The notes under the pieces: model-generated
The model's input: the letters and a program-made list of their open reading frames with translations, nothing else
What the model was told of the DNA's origin: nothing
The model's database searches: none
Position numbers and translations under genes: made by a program
Shown: piece after piece, positions 12,735 to 25,741 of the stretch
How the letters are laid out: every line of letters begins with the position of its first letter
Numbering within the stretch: position 1 is the stretch's first letter
Origin: Manis javanica
Lineage: Eukaryota; Chordata; Mammalia; Pholidota; Manidae
NCBI RefSeq assembly: GCF_040802235.1
Contig: NC_133172.1
Span: forward strand, 32,817,738 to 32,881,737
Length of the DNA stretch: 64,000 nt
Reading direction: 5' to 3'

Positions 12735-13690
12735 GAATACAAAATAAACTGCGGCCCTCCGCACGCTGGAAAGTTCTTCCTTAAAGTTAATAAAATCTGT
12801 CAACTTCCATAAAGGCTGAGAGGAAGGGGGTCCACAGGTGCAGGCGCTCGGGCTCAGTCTCGAGAAGTCGGGGCAGCTAATAAAAAGCCCTGGGCACTGC
12901 GCGCCTCCTTCCCCATCAATTCCCATCAAGCGTTATTAGAGTCATCTGCCGCCGCGGAGGTGCGTCCCCCGCGCTCGCCCCGCAGAAGCGACAATGACAA
13001 TTGGCCGCGCTGCAGGTGCGGCTGTGTGTGGCCGTGCGGCCCGAGTGGGGCCGCCTTTGTGGCGCTCAGGTCCTTTGATCTGGGCCACAAAGGGCCGCAG
13101 AGCTGCAGCCCCCCACTCTCCGCTGGCGGCACCGCCCGGGCGGGGACAGGGCGGGGGCGGCAGGAGGGAGGTGGAGGCGGCAGGGGTTGAGGGGCCTCGG
13201 GAGGGGTTGATCCATAATATTTATTTCAACAATAGCTTCAAATCTTTTTAAACATCATAAGAACACGGCTCATTAAGCCCACAACAGCCTTGAAATTGTG
13301 TTATAAAACCGCAAAACAGAAATCAATACATTTGCTAGAAAGGAGGTAATGAAATATATTGAGCTGCCTGAGAAGTGGTTTGTATGAATCATAATATTAT
13401 TATGTGCGCATCAATTCCATTTCCAATACTTAAAGTTAACCAGCTAGCGAAGGGCGCCCAGAACCCTCGTTAAACAAGCTCTTCCCGGTTACTTGCCAGG
13501 CCGGCGCATCCTATAAATAACCCGGGGAGGGGGCCGGATCAATGCAACCCACCCCAGAGCTTCAGCTGCCGCAGCCCTATTGCTTCTCGTTCTGATCAAT
13601 ACGGCGCACAATGGCCGGGAGAGCGCCGCGGGCAGGCCGGCCTGCCGCCCCGAGCTGAGCCTCCCGTCCAGACCGAACTAGCCAGCTTGG
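12735..13690. promoter_or_regulatory. GC-rich enhancer-like or promoter-like block with TCF/SOX-like motifs
   Basis: A CpG-rich block in otherwise AT-rich desert. 13054-13093 holds an inverted pair CCTTTGTGGC / GCCACAAAGG flanking CCTTTGATC, a TCF/LEF-type site. 13200-13450 is an AT-rich unique segment with RUNX-like and homeodomain-like sites. TATAAATA is at 13512-13519. No coding potential was recognised. Confidence 0.5.
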
Positions 13691-14254
13691 GCCAGCTGCT
13701 CAACCCCTCCTAACCAGAGATTGCAGCTTCCCTCCTCAGCCTCCCCCCTAACGGCCAGGAGATTCCAGCTTCTATTGCTTCCTCTACTCTGGTCTGTGTG
13801 AATCTGAGGACCCCAATAACTGAGCCAGCACCCAAATAGCCACCCGATGGGTGATCTACTGCTTTCTTATTACTTTGCTTTTTAATGGGTGTTTTTCTCC
13901 CACACTGTCAGTGAATTAAAACCAAATACATTTTTCTCCTTCACCTTCCTGATAAATTTTGTAAGAGGGCCTGATTCTATAATGTATGGAAAGCCAAAAA
14001 CTGGGCTTAGATCCAAGTTTGGGGGTAGGGAGGCTTGAAGGTTATGTAATTCAGGGACCCTCCTAAAGAAAAGTTATTTTCCTTCTGCAAATCTCATAAA
14101 ATTATACGAATACACTGCCAAAGCCCGTCCCAGCCTTGGACAGGGCTTGAGAGATACCCATCCCACATCCCAAACTGGACCCTCAGGGCTTCTGGGAGAG
14201 TCTGACCCAGAGAGAGGCCCCACCCCCTGAAATCATCTGTTCCGTGCATTTCCA

Positions 14255-14375
14255 TTGCTGCCCCCACCTTCCAGGATGGAAGCCCTCTGAGGGCTTGGGC
14301 CTTGTCTGGCTTTCTGGGCTCCATGTCCCCAGAGCACAGAGCCTGTCATGTAGTAGGTATACAATGAATAGAAGG
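14255..14375 (+). mobile_element. L2 LINE 3' end
   Basis: CCCCAGAGCACAGAGCCTGT and TAGTAGGTATACAATGAATA; L2 terminus. Confidence 0.7.
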
Positions 14376-14612
14376 ATCTGGGGTGGTCTGCTCTGCATGG
14401 TCTGCTGGGGGGCCACTGGCTCGTGTCTCAGCTGCAGAGGTTTCTATGAGGCCTTGACTAGGGTGGCCTCTTTGTCTATCCTCTAACTCACCGGGTGGCC
14501 TTTGCACTGTGCATTTGGAATTTGGACTGACTGTTAAAACAAGAATAGCCGGTCTCCTGGAACCTTCTCAGGTGATCAGTAAAACATGAACAGCCATGTG
14601 TAAATGTGTATA

Positions 14613-14613
<1 letters not shown>

Positions 14614-14643
<30 letters not shown>
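14614..14643. repeat. (CA)n microsatellite
   Basis: About 14 CA units, uninterrupted. Confidence 0.95.
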
Positions 14644-14645
<2 letters not shown>

Positions 14646-14783
14646 CAAACCTTCACACCTGAATGGACGCACACACAAAGCCGGGTCAATGGAAGCATGT
14701 CTTCCCAGACATTCTCAGTTTGGGGAAAGACTCTGTCGGACTCAGTAGAGCCCAGCAAAGCAGGATATGAGGGCCACAAATGG

Positions 14784-15014
14784 CGTCTCAACCAGGAGTA
14801 TTTGCCCCGTAGGGGATATTTGGCAATATCCTGAGACAACTGGGGGGTAGGAGGGGTTGAAAGGAGGAGTTGAAGAGGTTGGAATGGTGCTACTGGTATT
14901 TAGTAGGTAGAGGCTAACATGCTGCTAAATATCACATAATACACAAGGGAGCCCCCACAACAAAGAATTGTGCAGCCCCAAATGATAGTGGTGCGGACAC
15001 TGAGAAATCCTGGG
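14784..15014 (+). mobile_element. MER20 DNA transposon fossil
   Basis: TCTCAACCAGGAG start, internal TTTGGCAATATCCTGAGACA, TGCTACTGGTATTTAGTAGG and CCCCCACAACAAAGAATTGT. Near full length with a short internal insertion. Confidence 0.88.
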
Positions 15015-17216
15015 CAAAGAGGTCTGCACCTAGGCTTTTTTCTTGCCAGAACTAACAGCGCAGTGTTTTTGATGCTCTCTCCAGGAGAAGAGGGATGGGG
15101 AATGTGAGAGCCCATGCGCGTCTCTTGATATCATGGCTGGGTAACAGGGCCTCGTTCCAGTTCTGCACTTCATAGCCACTGACGGCCATCGTCCCCAGTG
15201 AGCAACTGCTGCTACAGCTCTGGGCCTTTGCCCCAGGGCTACTTGAGGACAAGCCCTCCTTTTGACCCCTTACAACACACTAGCTAGTCACCCACTTGCT
15301 GAGGGTTGGTGGTTCCAGCTCCTGCCTGGCCTTGGAGGCACCTTACAAGAAGGGCTTGTACAAATAAATAAATCATCAATCTGGGAATCAGTGGCACTAC
15401 CTCTGCTCTTCACAACCCCCTCCCCATGCACACATAGTGCCTTCCTCACATCCACTCCTAACACTCCTCACATCTACTGCACACACAGACCCCTCTCGCA
15501 GCCCCGACTATACCCCATGGTGCACTTGCCCTCTGAAGCTACTTGGATGAACACTTCAGATTGCAGTATAAATACAAGCACTAGAAACTGAATGTGCCTA
15601 TATTTCAGAATCTAAAAGCTGGGTGACAATAATTTTCTAGCACTAGACTTTTTCTCCCTGATCTTGTTCTTCTTCCCCTCCCACTGCCTGTTGGCTCCTG
15701 CTTGTCCCAGATTGATCATTCCTACCATCTTGACCATTGTGGACACAGACTCTGTGATGCCCCAAGTTTCTGCTTTCACTGGCCAGGAAAGATCAGTGGT
15801 CACATGAAACAGCACAACTGTGATTTTCTTTGTTGGAGAGGGGAGTGTCATCTCTGCCTCCTAATCCCAATTACGAACAATTAGCTGACTCAGGCCAGCG
15901 CTGGCCACTTATTGACCAGGCAGATGGTCACCAAGGCTAGGATCTGTCATTGCAGAACCTGGAAACCCATTTAATTTGAGCTCAGAAAACTAAGAAACAG
16001 TTTTGTATTTCTACTTGGGCTGATACCTATCAATAAGCCCCTGATCATTTTAAGAGCCAAACTAAAAAGCAACTTGTTCTGTAGTTTTTAGGTTTAAAAA
16101 TTTGTTTTTTTTAATTAAACTGTTTTCACTTCCTGCATGTACCTCAGGAATGATACTAAAAGAAAAATCTTGCAGAATAAAATTTCCCATATTGTACAGC
16201 TCAGAAATGCCTTAGAAAATTTCACTCTGACTACTGAATTTTAGAACTTCAGAGAAGGACAAATTTTAGGGGGAAAAAAAGCCTAGTTTTGAACTTACTA
16301 AACTACCTCAAACAAAATAGCTCAATCATCCTTCAGATTAGGATTTGCCACAATTCCGTCATGGTTTATGGAACTCAAACTGAGTAAGAAAGTCAAAATG
16401 ATTTCTTTCTCTGTAAATTTTTGGGGTTTTGTTTATAAACACAGAGATTCCATCATAAAATATATGTTTTTCTTAAACCAAGTACACAAAACATTAGGAA
16501 TTCCTTCAAAATGGCAAGCAATTTATTCCTGTTTACTACATTCAAGACTGCCAGGATGTCAATAAAGTCTGGAAACACTGGCAAATGTAAATAATGTGGT
16601 CAAGAACATCTTCAATCTTAAAAACAACTAATAATATCTATATTTCCAGACTTTATGGACATCTTTTATTATCACCGTCATGGAGACAGCACCAGTGAAC
16701 ATCTATTTAACATTTTTATGTGATACAAATATGTGCTCAAGTTGAGAGTAAATATAACTTCCTCCACACAATAATGTATCCCATCTGTGTACAAATATTT
16801 TGGAATGCAAATCAAAACTGGATGAATACTATCGAAGATGACTTTGTAATGGGAAGAATCTTTCAGAGAAACACATTTGCCAGTTTTTGAAACAGAGATC
16901 TGCATAAACTGGATTTCCTTAAAAAGCAAGACACAAAATGATGATAAAAACACGGCAATGATGGAGATGAGGCTGGTCATTTGTGTCCCTTGAGCTGTTA
17001 AGTAGCAGGCATTTTGCTATGTTATTTTATATGGTTTACCTCAATAGAATCAACTTTCATCTCTCTTGCCTGGACCAGGCACATAAGCCTAACACAGTGA
17101 AGATCCTTATTGTACTCGGTCCCTAGGCATGAATGAAGCATGCCGTAGTAGGAGGAACCCTGGTAAAATGGAAAAAAACATGCAACTCCATGTTCTACTC
17201 CTAACTCTTTCAAATA

Positions 17217-17290
17217 AGAAGCTGTGTAACCTTGGGTACAGCACTTATCCTTTGTAAGCCTCAGTTTCCTTTACTGTCAGGCAAAATAAT
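17217..17290 (+). mobile_element. MIR SINE fragment
   Basis: AGCTGTGTAACCTTGGGTAC and AAGCCTCAGTTTCCTTTA; a short MIR core. Confidence 0.7.
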
Positions 17291-19533
17291 TCAAGGGCTA
17301 AAAATTGCTCTGTGGATAAGGAAGCTCCCTTCGTTTTTAATGAAAAATCTGACTCACAGATCCCATTGTTCATAGGAGAGTAAAAAGTGTCAACCACAAC
17401 CTGGTCCATCTGGTCCACTGGGAGGCCCTGTTGCATTGACTGAACTACTTGAAAGAAATCTTAGATGCCAATTCCAATTACCTAGGATTTTCTTACTTAG
17501 AATTGAAAACTCAGCTTTAACCAGGACATGATAACTTGTTCTAGGACTATATGTGAAATTGTCTTATCCCACTTAGATTCTAATTCTTGAGAACAACTTT
17601 GATGTCATATTCACCGGGTGTCACTGTGGTATCTGCCTAAGTATTTGTTCAGTCAAAGATGAAATTGACTGAGATAATAAATCAAGATCTAACTCTGGGG
17701 CTTTAACTTGAGCTAGTCACTACTTTGAGGAATTCTGCAATAGGAAGTATGTTTGTCCCTATTCTGAAGTTTCCTTCTTTCAGATTTCCATTCTTACCAC
17801 CTGTACCCATTCCAGTCCAAACAATTTGAATCTTGGATCAGTCAAATATGAACAAATCACATTTGCTACACTGCCTAAGTTAACAGCAGTTGTATGTGTG
17901 TGTGCAAGTGTGTGTTCTGTGCTGCCACTTGCATGTTTGGGTGCACGTATATCTGCAGATGTGTGTAGCTTCCAGTGAGAGTGGGCCTGCCTTTCTACAG
18001 CCTGCAAATCTTGAAAGCATTGGCTGTATCATTTTCAGCTGTTGAATCAATATTTTAATGGAAAATTACAAAGCAAAGGAGTATTTGGAAACCAAAGGTT
18101 GCCAACCAAGAGCACAAAAATAAAAGTCTGCACATTATACCTCAAAGACAGAGGGCCTGAGAATTGACTTCCCATCCATCTCTTTTATTCCTGCACTTAT
18201 TTTATAGCCAGCATATTCTCTTTCAGCCCATGATTACCTATTTTAAATTGTCTTCCAGTCCAGACGCACTGTCTTTCCTGTCCCACACCCCTTTTTTCAG
18301 ACCTCCCAAATGAAACAGCCTGTACCATCAGCCAATTAGAGCCCAGAAGAGCCAACCCCAGGGAGAGAAGGTGAGGAGAAGGGAAGATGTCTTGCACTGG
18401 AAGATGATCTGATGGCAAGCAAAACTCTGCTAATCCCTCGCTGCAGGTCTGAGACTCTTGCAGAGGAGCCATGTAACATACAGCAGACGGCAGAGTTGCT
18501 AACAAATGCAGCCCACAGGAATGATCTAGGTCAGAGGCACAAATCGATCTCAAGGCGTGAATCACTGACCTTAGCCCACGCTCACTGGCTCTAAATTCTG
18601 AGTCCGTGTTAACTAAAGATCGCATTTCCATTGTTACAGCGCAGAAGGTGATTCCTGATTCTGTTGTATTATATCTCTTACCCAGCACCTACTTGGGAAG
18701 GCTTTCTGTTTAATCTTTTAAATATCCAAAACACAATTCTAAATGTTTCCAAGTTAAATTCCTCTTACATTCGCAGTAAATGTGAGTAGAAGAAAAGGAG
18801 CAGCAAACATTCCCTTTGTTCTGTGCTGAACCAATGGTATTTGGATCATCCCTGGAGATGTATCATAACAAATGATCTCCACACCAATTGTCTCCACGAA
18901 GGTCGGGTAAAGTCCCAAAGATTAAAATCTGGGATGAAAGGGATGTGCACATGTCTCAACAGAAGGGAAGGGGGGTTGGTTCTGATGACCTTGCTTACTA
19001 AATGTGGGCTTACCCAACAAGTTCATGTATTGCAAAAACTGTAAAGGAGTAAAACCTCCATTCAAGAAAAGGCACAGAGAAGAGGATTCTTAAGATTCAA
19101 ATTCAACAAAGAGCTCATCAAAATGCCCTTTCAAACTTAGAAACCCTATTTCTATCAGCCGACTTCCCTCCCTTGGAAGGTGTTTCCTATTGAGCCCAGA
19201 TAACAGCCTGGGACCGTCCACTCTCTGGGGGCTCAATGCTTACATGAAACTATGGACCCAAGTGTGAATGAACGCCAGGACCATGAAGTTCATCCTTGGA
19301 ACTTAATTTTTAAAATATGATCTCTAGTTTCACTTTCTTTTATTGTCATTTAAAAAATTCTAATAAAATCAAAAATTTGAAAGTAAAATGATCAGTTATT
19401 CCAGATTCTAGTAACTGGAGTTCTAATTATTTTGAAGCAGAATTCCAGGGCAAAGTCCTGTACTTTAATGGTAGAATGGTAATTTGAATTTTAAGTGGAT
19501 GTTGAACATTAACCCAGACGCTGTCCTGGATAG

Positions 19534-19745
19534 CAAGTTTCCCAACCTCAGCAGGATTGATATTCTGGTGGGTGATTCTTTCCTGTGGGGGTGTCCTATG
19601 TCCTGTAAGATGTTTAGCAGCAACCCTGGTCTCTACTCATGAGATACCCATAGCAAGGCCTCTTCCTCCGGCATGACAGAAATATCTCTCAACACAGCCA
19701 AAGGTCTCCAGGGGCAAAAATCTCCCCCAGTTGAAAATCATTACT
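19534..19745 (-). mobile_element. MER20 DNA transposon fossil
   Basis: Reverse-oriented: starts CCCAACCTCAGCAGGATTGA, includes GATGTTTAGCAGCAACCCTG and GGTCTCCAGGGGCAAAAATC, ends TTGAAAATCATTAC. Confidence 0.88.
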
Positions 19746-19854
19746 TTTGTCAAGGGAAAAACTCATTTATTAGACATTTCTATTCCATTTAAAAGATAGC
19801 ACAAAGTTAGAGTGCTTTTCTGGACAACAGAGTAAAAAAAAGAAAGAAAATAAA

Positions 19855-20180
19855 TCATGTATTTCCATTCACTTGATGGATATTAAGCAACCACTAAAAA
19901 TAAGTTTTTAAAGATACTTATAGTTATGAGAAAATGCTTGTCCTATAATGTTAAATAAAAGAGCAGAACATGAGAGCATACTGCTATATGTGTATTCTGT
20001 AGCATTCATGTATTTGAAAATATTGAACATATTCTAAAAGGAATAACACAAAAATGAAAACCATTGCTATCTGTGAGTGGTAAGACAAGGCAGTATATAT
20101 TTTCTCATGTAAAAATTTCTGTTTTCCAAATCATCTACCATGAACATGTATTTTTATCATTTTAAAGCAGACAGAAAAAG
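19855..20180 (+). mobile_element. L1M 3' UTR fragment
   Basis: TATAATGTTAAATAAAAGAG, GAAAACCATTGCTATCTGTG followed by AGTGGTAAG and TATATTTTCTC match the 3' UTR of old L1M elements. No ORF2 remains were seen. Confidence 0.75.
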
Positions 20181-20439
20181 AACAAAGAATCTTGTAACAT
20201 ACAGCACATGAACAAAAAGCTGCAAACATACTGCCATCCTCTAGTCCTAATTTAATTTTCTTCCACACCCTGAAGGAAGCATAGCGATTCCTTTCCTACT
20301 CATCTGATTCTTTTCCTCATTAAACCCTCACATCTGCTTCACTTTGCAGTCTTAAGTGTCTAAGGCCAGAATTCATGACATTGTTTATTTTGTTTTATAC
20401 CTTGCTTCTCAACCTGGGTCTGCTTGTTCATTTATTTAC

Positions 20440-20895
20440 TAATCCTTTCATCCATTCATTCATTCAATACCATGGCACTGTGCTAGGTACTAGGAATTCA
20501 CCAGGGAACAAGGCAGATAGAGTCCCTGCTTTCATGGAAGATGGACAGTAAAACAATAAACATCTACCTGGACAAGACCATTCCAGAGAGTAATAGGGGC
20601 TGTGATGGCAATAAAACCTGGCGATGTGTTAAAGACATAACATGGGTGGTCACAGAAGGCCTCTTGGAGGAGGTGACATTTGAGAGTACTAAAGAACAAG
20701 AGGAGAGAGTCATGGGGAAATGGGAAGATCTAAGGGAAGTTTTCCAGATATGAATTTTTATGTTTAAACATACAGAAGAAGCAAGGAAAATTCAAAGAAC
20801 AGAATAAAGACCACTGAGGTTGGAGATTTGCAAGCAAGGGAGAGAGCAGGTGGGGCCTGGGTTGGACAGTTAGCAGGGCCCTGATCATACAGGCT
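20440..20895 (+). mobile_element. Ancient interspersed repeat, family not named (copy 1)
   Basis: CACTGTGCTAGGTACTAGG, AAGGCAGATAGAGTCCCTGC, CTTGGAGGAGGTGACATTTG and CCCTGATCATACAGGCTTG belong to a common old mammalian repeat also present at 56.2 kb. I recognise the pattern but cannot name the family with confidence. Confidence 0.6.
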
Positions 20896-20929
20896 TGGTA
20901 CAGTCTGGCTTGGGTCTATGCACAGTGAG

Positions 20930-21050
20930 GCATGGCAGTAGTGAATCAGAATTTCTGCAGCCAGAGCTCAGGAGCCTGCTATTTAAAACAAGTTTTCAAG
21001 GTGCCTTTGATGCACTGGAAATTTTGGAAACCATGGTTCTAGAGTATTCA
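20930..21050 (+). mobile_element. MER5-type (hAT-Charlie) fragment
   Basis: GTGAATCAGAATTTCTGCAG, CAGGAGCCTGCTATTTAAAA and a terminal half resembling MER5 ends. Diverged partial copy. Confidence 0.6.
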
Positions 21051-21109
21051 CGTTACCCAAAAATTGTTGGAGTGATTCATACAGAAGTGGTTAGGAAACT
21101 TTAATTCAG

Positions 21110-21280
21110 AGCTTTCTGAGTCAGAGTGTGGTCCATGAACCAGCATCTCCAGCATCACCTGAGAGTTTAGTAAAAATGCAAATTCTCAGGTCCCTCCCCA
21201 GATCTACTAAATCAGTATCTGCATTTTAACAATGTTCTGTGTGATCCAAATACATGGGAAAGTTCGAGAAGCACAGTTAA
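21110..21280 (-). mobile_element. MER5A-type fragment
   Basis: Reverse copy with GTGTGGTCCATGAACCAGCA, AGCATCACCTGAGAGTTTAG, AAATGCAAATTCTCAGG and CTACTAAATCAG, all MER5A diagnostic words. Confidence 0.85.
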
Positions 21281-22919
21281 ACCAGTATACTCTATATCCT
21301 AGTAAATAAGAAAATGGAAACTATATGACTTAGTAATAAAAGACCAGATAGCAACAAAATACCTGATTATACTATCATTTTTTTCTGGTATGAGGGCCTC
21401 CCAGTAAAAAAGCCCAGTAAAAATCTTTTCCCAGTTATTCTTATGTTAAACCTCCTTGGAGTAAACTGTAGAGTCTGAATGGAAACCTTGAAATCTGAAC
21501 TGGTTGGCTTTATAAAGGTTCACTTAACTGACCAATAGACACTGAAATTATTTTTACCATTTAGATTTTCTTTTAAGGGAGGGCAAGTTCTTTATTAAAG
21601 CAGCTAAGCATATTTACCATGTTATATTAGTACTTTATATTTTTTAAAAAGTATGCAAAGCTTAAAGAAATACAAACACTATCATATCAGTAGAGGCTTA
21701 CATCATTAATCCTGAAGAACCATGAATCTTATTCACGCTTCACCTTCCTCTTACCCAGGATAGTTTGTGATACATGATACATCTCATTGCACCCTATGTT
21801 AGCATTTATGTCTCCTCCCTTCACTCTGTACAATCTTTGTCTCTCTCTTTTCTAATAAACATGGCAAGTTTTTGTTTTGTTTTATTTTGTTTTTGTTTTA
21901 TGCACCAGCTTTCACCAATTTGAAAACTAGTCCTGCTTCTTTTCCTCCGGTGGTCAGGACAAGACCACGTTTATACGAGCCCCGTGTTTACTGTGGCTCT
22001 CTAATCAAGAAGAGTTTCAGCTGACCACGCTCCTAACTTTATCTCCTTGCCCTTTGAAGCTGAAAGCTATTATTTCTAGCAACCATCACTAATTCAAGAA
22101 TAAACACTTGGTTTTCTCCCCAAGTGCTGTATTCTGTTAAAGGGAACTAGAATTAGGAAAGGCCCAATTTTTATCAGCACTCTATTTTATAAAAGGTTAG
22201 TAAACTAGGATGCAACAAGACTGGAGAACAGAAAGTGTGCCTTCTCCATGTTCGCCGACCAGCCCCTTCTCCTGCTGTGCTCATGGTCAAGCCCACCTAC
22301 CCACAGGTACTTGCAGATTTACCCTGAACTATGAATGAGGATGCCTCAATACGGAATACTGCCTTTTCACTTTTTCTTTCTTTCTTCGGGAGCAGCAGCT
22401 GGTGCTGTTGTTTTTCTGTCTGCATCAGTCATAAAGACATTACTTGAAGAAAAGATCGGGCCTTTGCTCTTACCCTGTAAGGTAAGGTTGGTTGGTAATC
22501 TGGTTGGAGGTAATCTGACCTGTAAGAGACAAGAACACCTCGCCTAAGGAGAGTGCCCTGGCCTGGAGCAGTGATGGAGGCTGTTCTACTCAGGTTTCTG
22601 GTGCTGTCTAGGACTCTCTCTCCTGGTTAAGTTCTTGTGAAAAGGATTGTTCCTGCATCTAGGACTCCTATAGCAGGAGGGCTTTCCTGTCCCCCAGACT
22701 GCCAGAAGCTGAAGCCCTGGAAAGTGCAGTCACTCACTCGTGGTGTGACCAGTGGTGACTGGGTCTACTCCTCCTCTCTGTGGCTGTTGGCTGCTGGGTT
22801 TCTCTGCCCTCATGAGGCAGAATGTAAACATCTCTAGAGCAGTGGATGTTGTTGTCAGTACCTACTAATATTCCACTTGGGTAGGTGACAGCTCTCAGAG
22901 GAGCAATCTGAAGGCAGAG

Positions 22920-23025
22920 ATTTATTCTTCTTTAATCATTGATGTGTCCCAGAACCAAGCACGGTGCCCAGCACAGAGCAGGTGCTCACTGAATATTTGC
23001 TGAATAATGAATGAACCCCACTCAG
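22920..23025 (+). mobile_element. L2 LINE 3' end
   Basis: GTGTCCCAGAACCAAGCACG, GCACAGAGCAGGTGCTCACT and TTTGCTGAATAATGAATGAA. Confidence 0.8.
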
Positions 23026-23171
23026 CAAGCAGGCATACTCCCAGGGCCTGGGAAGTCTTCTCTGAGCCTCTCTGCCTTCTGTGGCTCTGTCTTACTGTCT
23101 TGTGTGTGGACCTCTGGAGCATCTCACTGAACTCTGTGGGCCTCACAGAGGTAGTGTCCACCATTCTGTGA

Positions 23172-23185
23172 GCACCAGAGGGCAG
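23172..23185 (+). promoter_or_regulatory. Candidate CTCF site
   Basis: GCACCAGAGGGCAG fits the CTCF core with one mismatch at its first base. It is a single motif match in non-coding DNA and occupancy is unknown. Confidence 0.25.
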
Positions 23186-23584
23186 TCCTGGGGCTCACCA
23201 AACTGCCTGGCACTTCGGAGGTACTTCATAGTTTAATGAGCTTTAAGAACCGTTTGATGAAGGGAGGAAAAGGTGAGGACAGAGAGAAGTAGAAGGGAGG
23301 GAAAGGAAGAAGGTTCTGGGTAAGAGCTTCATGAGAGATGACGCTGTCTAGGCAACTCCATCTAGACCTGGGGGGAACTAACCTTCTTTAGTCTTCGTTG
23401 TGGCTGGGTCTGAGTTCAACTTTCCCAACTCAAAGGTGGAAGGTGCCCTTTTTTCCAGAGGGCAATTACAGCTCCTAACACTGTGAGAGCTCCATGAGAA
23501 ACAGTGCTGGGCCAGTAGAGAGAAATGCAGGATTTAAACAGTTCTCTGCCACATATATATATAAACCTAGAAAGGTCTCATAAA

Positions 23585-23705
23585 ATTCCCTAGACCTCAG
23601 TTTCCTCATCTGTTTAAAGGGGATGGTGTTACCATCTGCTCTTCCCTGTAGGGCTGAAGGACACAGTGGGTATGAAAGTGGCTTGTAAAGCATAAAGCCT
23701 CCTCC
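23585..23705 (+). mobile_element. MIR SINE fragment
   Basis: CCTCAGTTTCCTCATCTGTT followed by a diverged 3' part ending near GCTTGTAAAGCATAAA. Confidence 0.7.
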
Positions 23706-24544
23706 ATGCAAAGGATGGTCATAGAAACTTCCTTTCCCTCACCTCAAGCCTACCTTAAAGTCATGTGTTTTCTCTCACTCCTTCTGTCTAGCATCTCTAG
23801 GAAAGATGTCTGTAGGAAATGCCGTGTCCTTTCTGAACCCAGAGATTTGTTTCCTGATAGAGCCCTTCTTCTGAAATGCCCTGCTGCTGTGGATCACGTT
23901 CTTTGATATCTTTGTTTACTTTGAAGGTATCTGCATGCATCCCCTCCATGCTTCTGGGCTGCTTTAATTTGTGTTGCATTCACCACTAAAGCAAGGTGTT
24001 TTTGTCTTTTGCCCTTCTTTTCCTCACTTGCAAAACGAGCTGACCGGACCACATTTAGGGAGAAAACTCAAATGTGTACAGAGACCAGCAGGCTGGTAGA
24101 TGAATGAGATGGTTTGGGTGGAAACTGAAGAAAAGTGGAGAACGGTTTGTTTGCTCCATCCAAAGGGGACAGTCAGGCCTTTGTGTGGGTCATTTGTTGA
24201 AATGCGGGAAGGTGAGAATACTAGATCATCTGACATTCAAAAAAAAATCTGGAAATTTGAACTCTTATGTGAGATCTCCTGACTTTCAAATGTTGGCAAC
24301 ACTTTCAAATTTGTTAAATATGCCTGTGAGCCAAATAAAACACATATGCAGACCGAACTCAGTCTGTGAGCCTCCATTTTGTGACCTGAGCCCTCTGGGC
24401 ATCCTTTTAGCTCAGAGAGCTGTGGCTTTTCTGGATGTGAAATCTGCTCAAAAACACCCAAAGTTCCTTCTACCCTTCCTTGTCCTCTCGGGTCCCTGGG
24501 TTTGTGTCTCATCTGAGCCACTGTGACAGCCTCCTTCAACCCTT

Positions 24545-24945
24545 GGTATCTGCATATGCGACCTTATATGGAAATAAAGTGTTGGCAGATCTAATCAGAT
24601 TAATATGAAGTCATGAGGATAGACCCTAATTCAGTATGGCCAGTGTCCTTATAAGAAGAGAAGAGACTCAGAGACAGACACACAGAGGGAAGATGGTATA
24701 AACACACACAAGAACACCCTGTGAAAATGGAGGCAGAGATTGGAGTGATGTCTCTAAGTCAAGGAATACCAAAGATTGCCAGCTACACTCTAAGAGAAAG
24801 GTGTGGGAACAGACTTCTCCTAGAGCCTTCAGAGGAAACATGGCTTTGCCAACACCTTGACTTACATCTAGCCTCTAAAACTGTGAGGAAATAAACTTCT
24901 GTCACTTTATTGCTTACTGCAGCCCTAGGAAATTAATATGGCCAA
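24545..24945 (+). mobile_element. MLT1-like (ERVL-MaLR) solo LTR
   Basis: An old endogenous LTR copy: GTGTCCTTATAAGAAGAGAA, CACACAGAGGGAAGATG, TCTAAAACTGTGAGGAAATA and a terminal GGAAATTAATATGG. It is diverged, and no internal viral gene is present next to it. Confidence 0.75.
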
Positions 24946-25741
24946 TCAGGGGTGGGGGAATACCAAGAGAAAAAGGAAGCAACCCTCATCCTTCCACAAT
25001 CCTCTTGTCTCCTGCAGCAGATTCAGACCCTGAAAACCTGACCCTCCTCCCAGATTTCCTAAATCTCCTCAATTTTAACTATTTCCTGAAACATTTCCTT
25101 AATTTTCCAGGAATTTGCAAATGTAGCTTTGTGCACATAAGAAAATGTGAATCTCATTGATCCTCTCTTCACAGGGAGACAAAAATACATCACTTGCTCA
25201 TGCCTGAAAATTATTTCTTCACTGCCATAATTCAGATGAAATTTACCCCCCCCCCACCCTGTGAAAGACTGTATGACTTGTAGTCTGAAAATTCAAAAGG
25301 AAAAACAGTTGATTTGTTTTCCCATGAAAGAGGGAAAGAAGGAGGGAAATAAAACTTCACACACAACTAAGTGGATGGATCATTTCCTCTATAGAAAAGA
25401 TACAAAAATATTTTGATCTCTATGCATTAACAAGGTCCTTATAGGGTACATAATGATTATCCCATTCATAAAGCACCCAGCTGAAGGAAGGTCCTGGAAT
25501 TAGTGTGTGGATTCACAATTAGTGTGGATCCCTGCTATTTCTGTCTATACTATATGTTAAATATGGAAGATCCTACTCAGAGCGTTCGTCTGGTAGAAGG
25601 GGATTGTTCAGACAGCAGATCACTAGCCTGTGTGAATCCTGGAGGATTCTACTTCTTCAGAGACCTATGAACAGAGTAGGAAAAGGGGGAGGTGCAGTGA
25701 TTCAATTTTAGTTAGGGAAAGACTGGCAGTAGGGAGGGTCA

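Noticed and set aside
18197-18688. 163-codon minus-strand frame
   Set aside because: No recognisable family or supporting signals.
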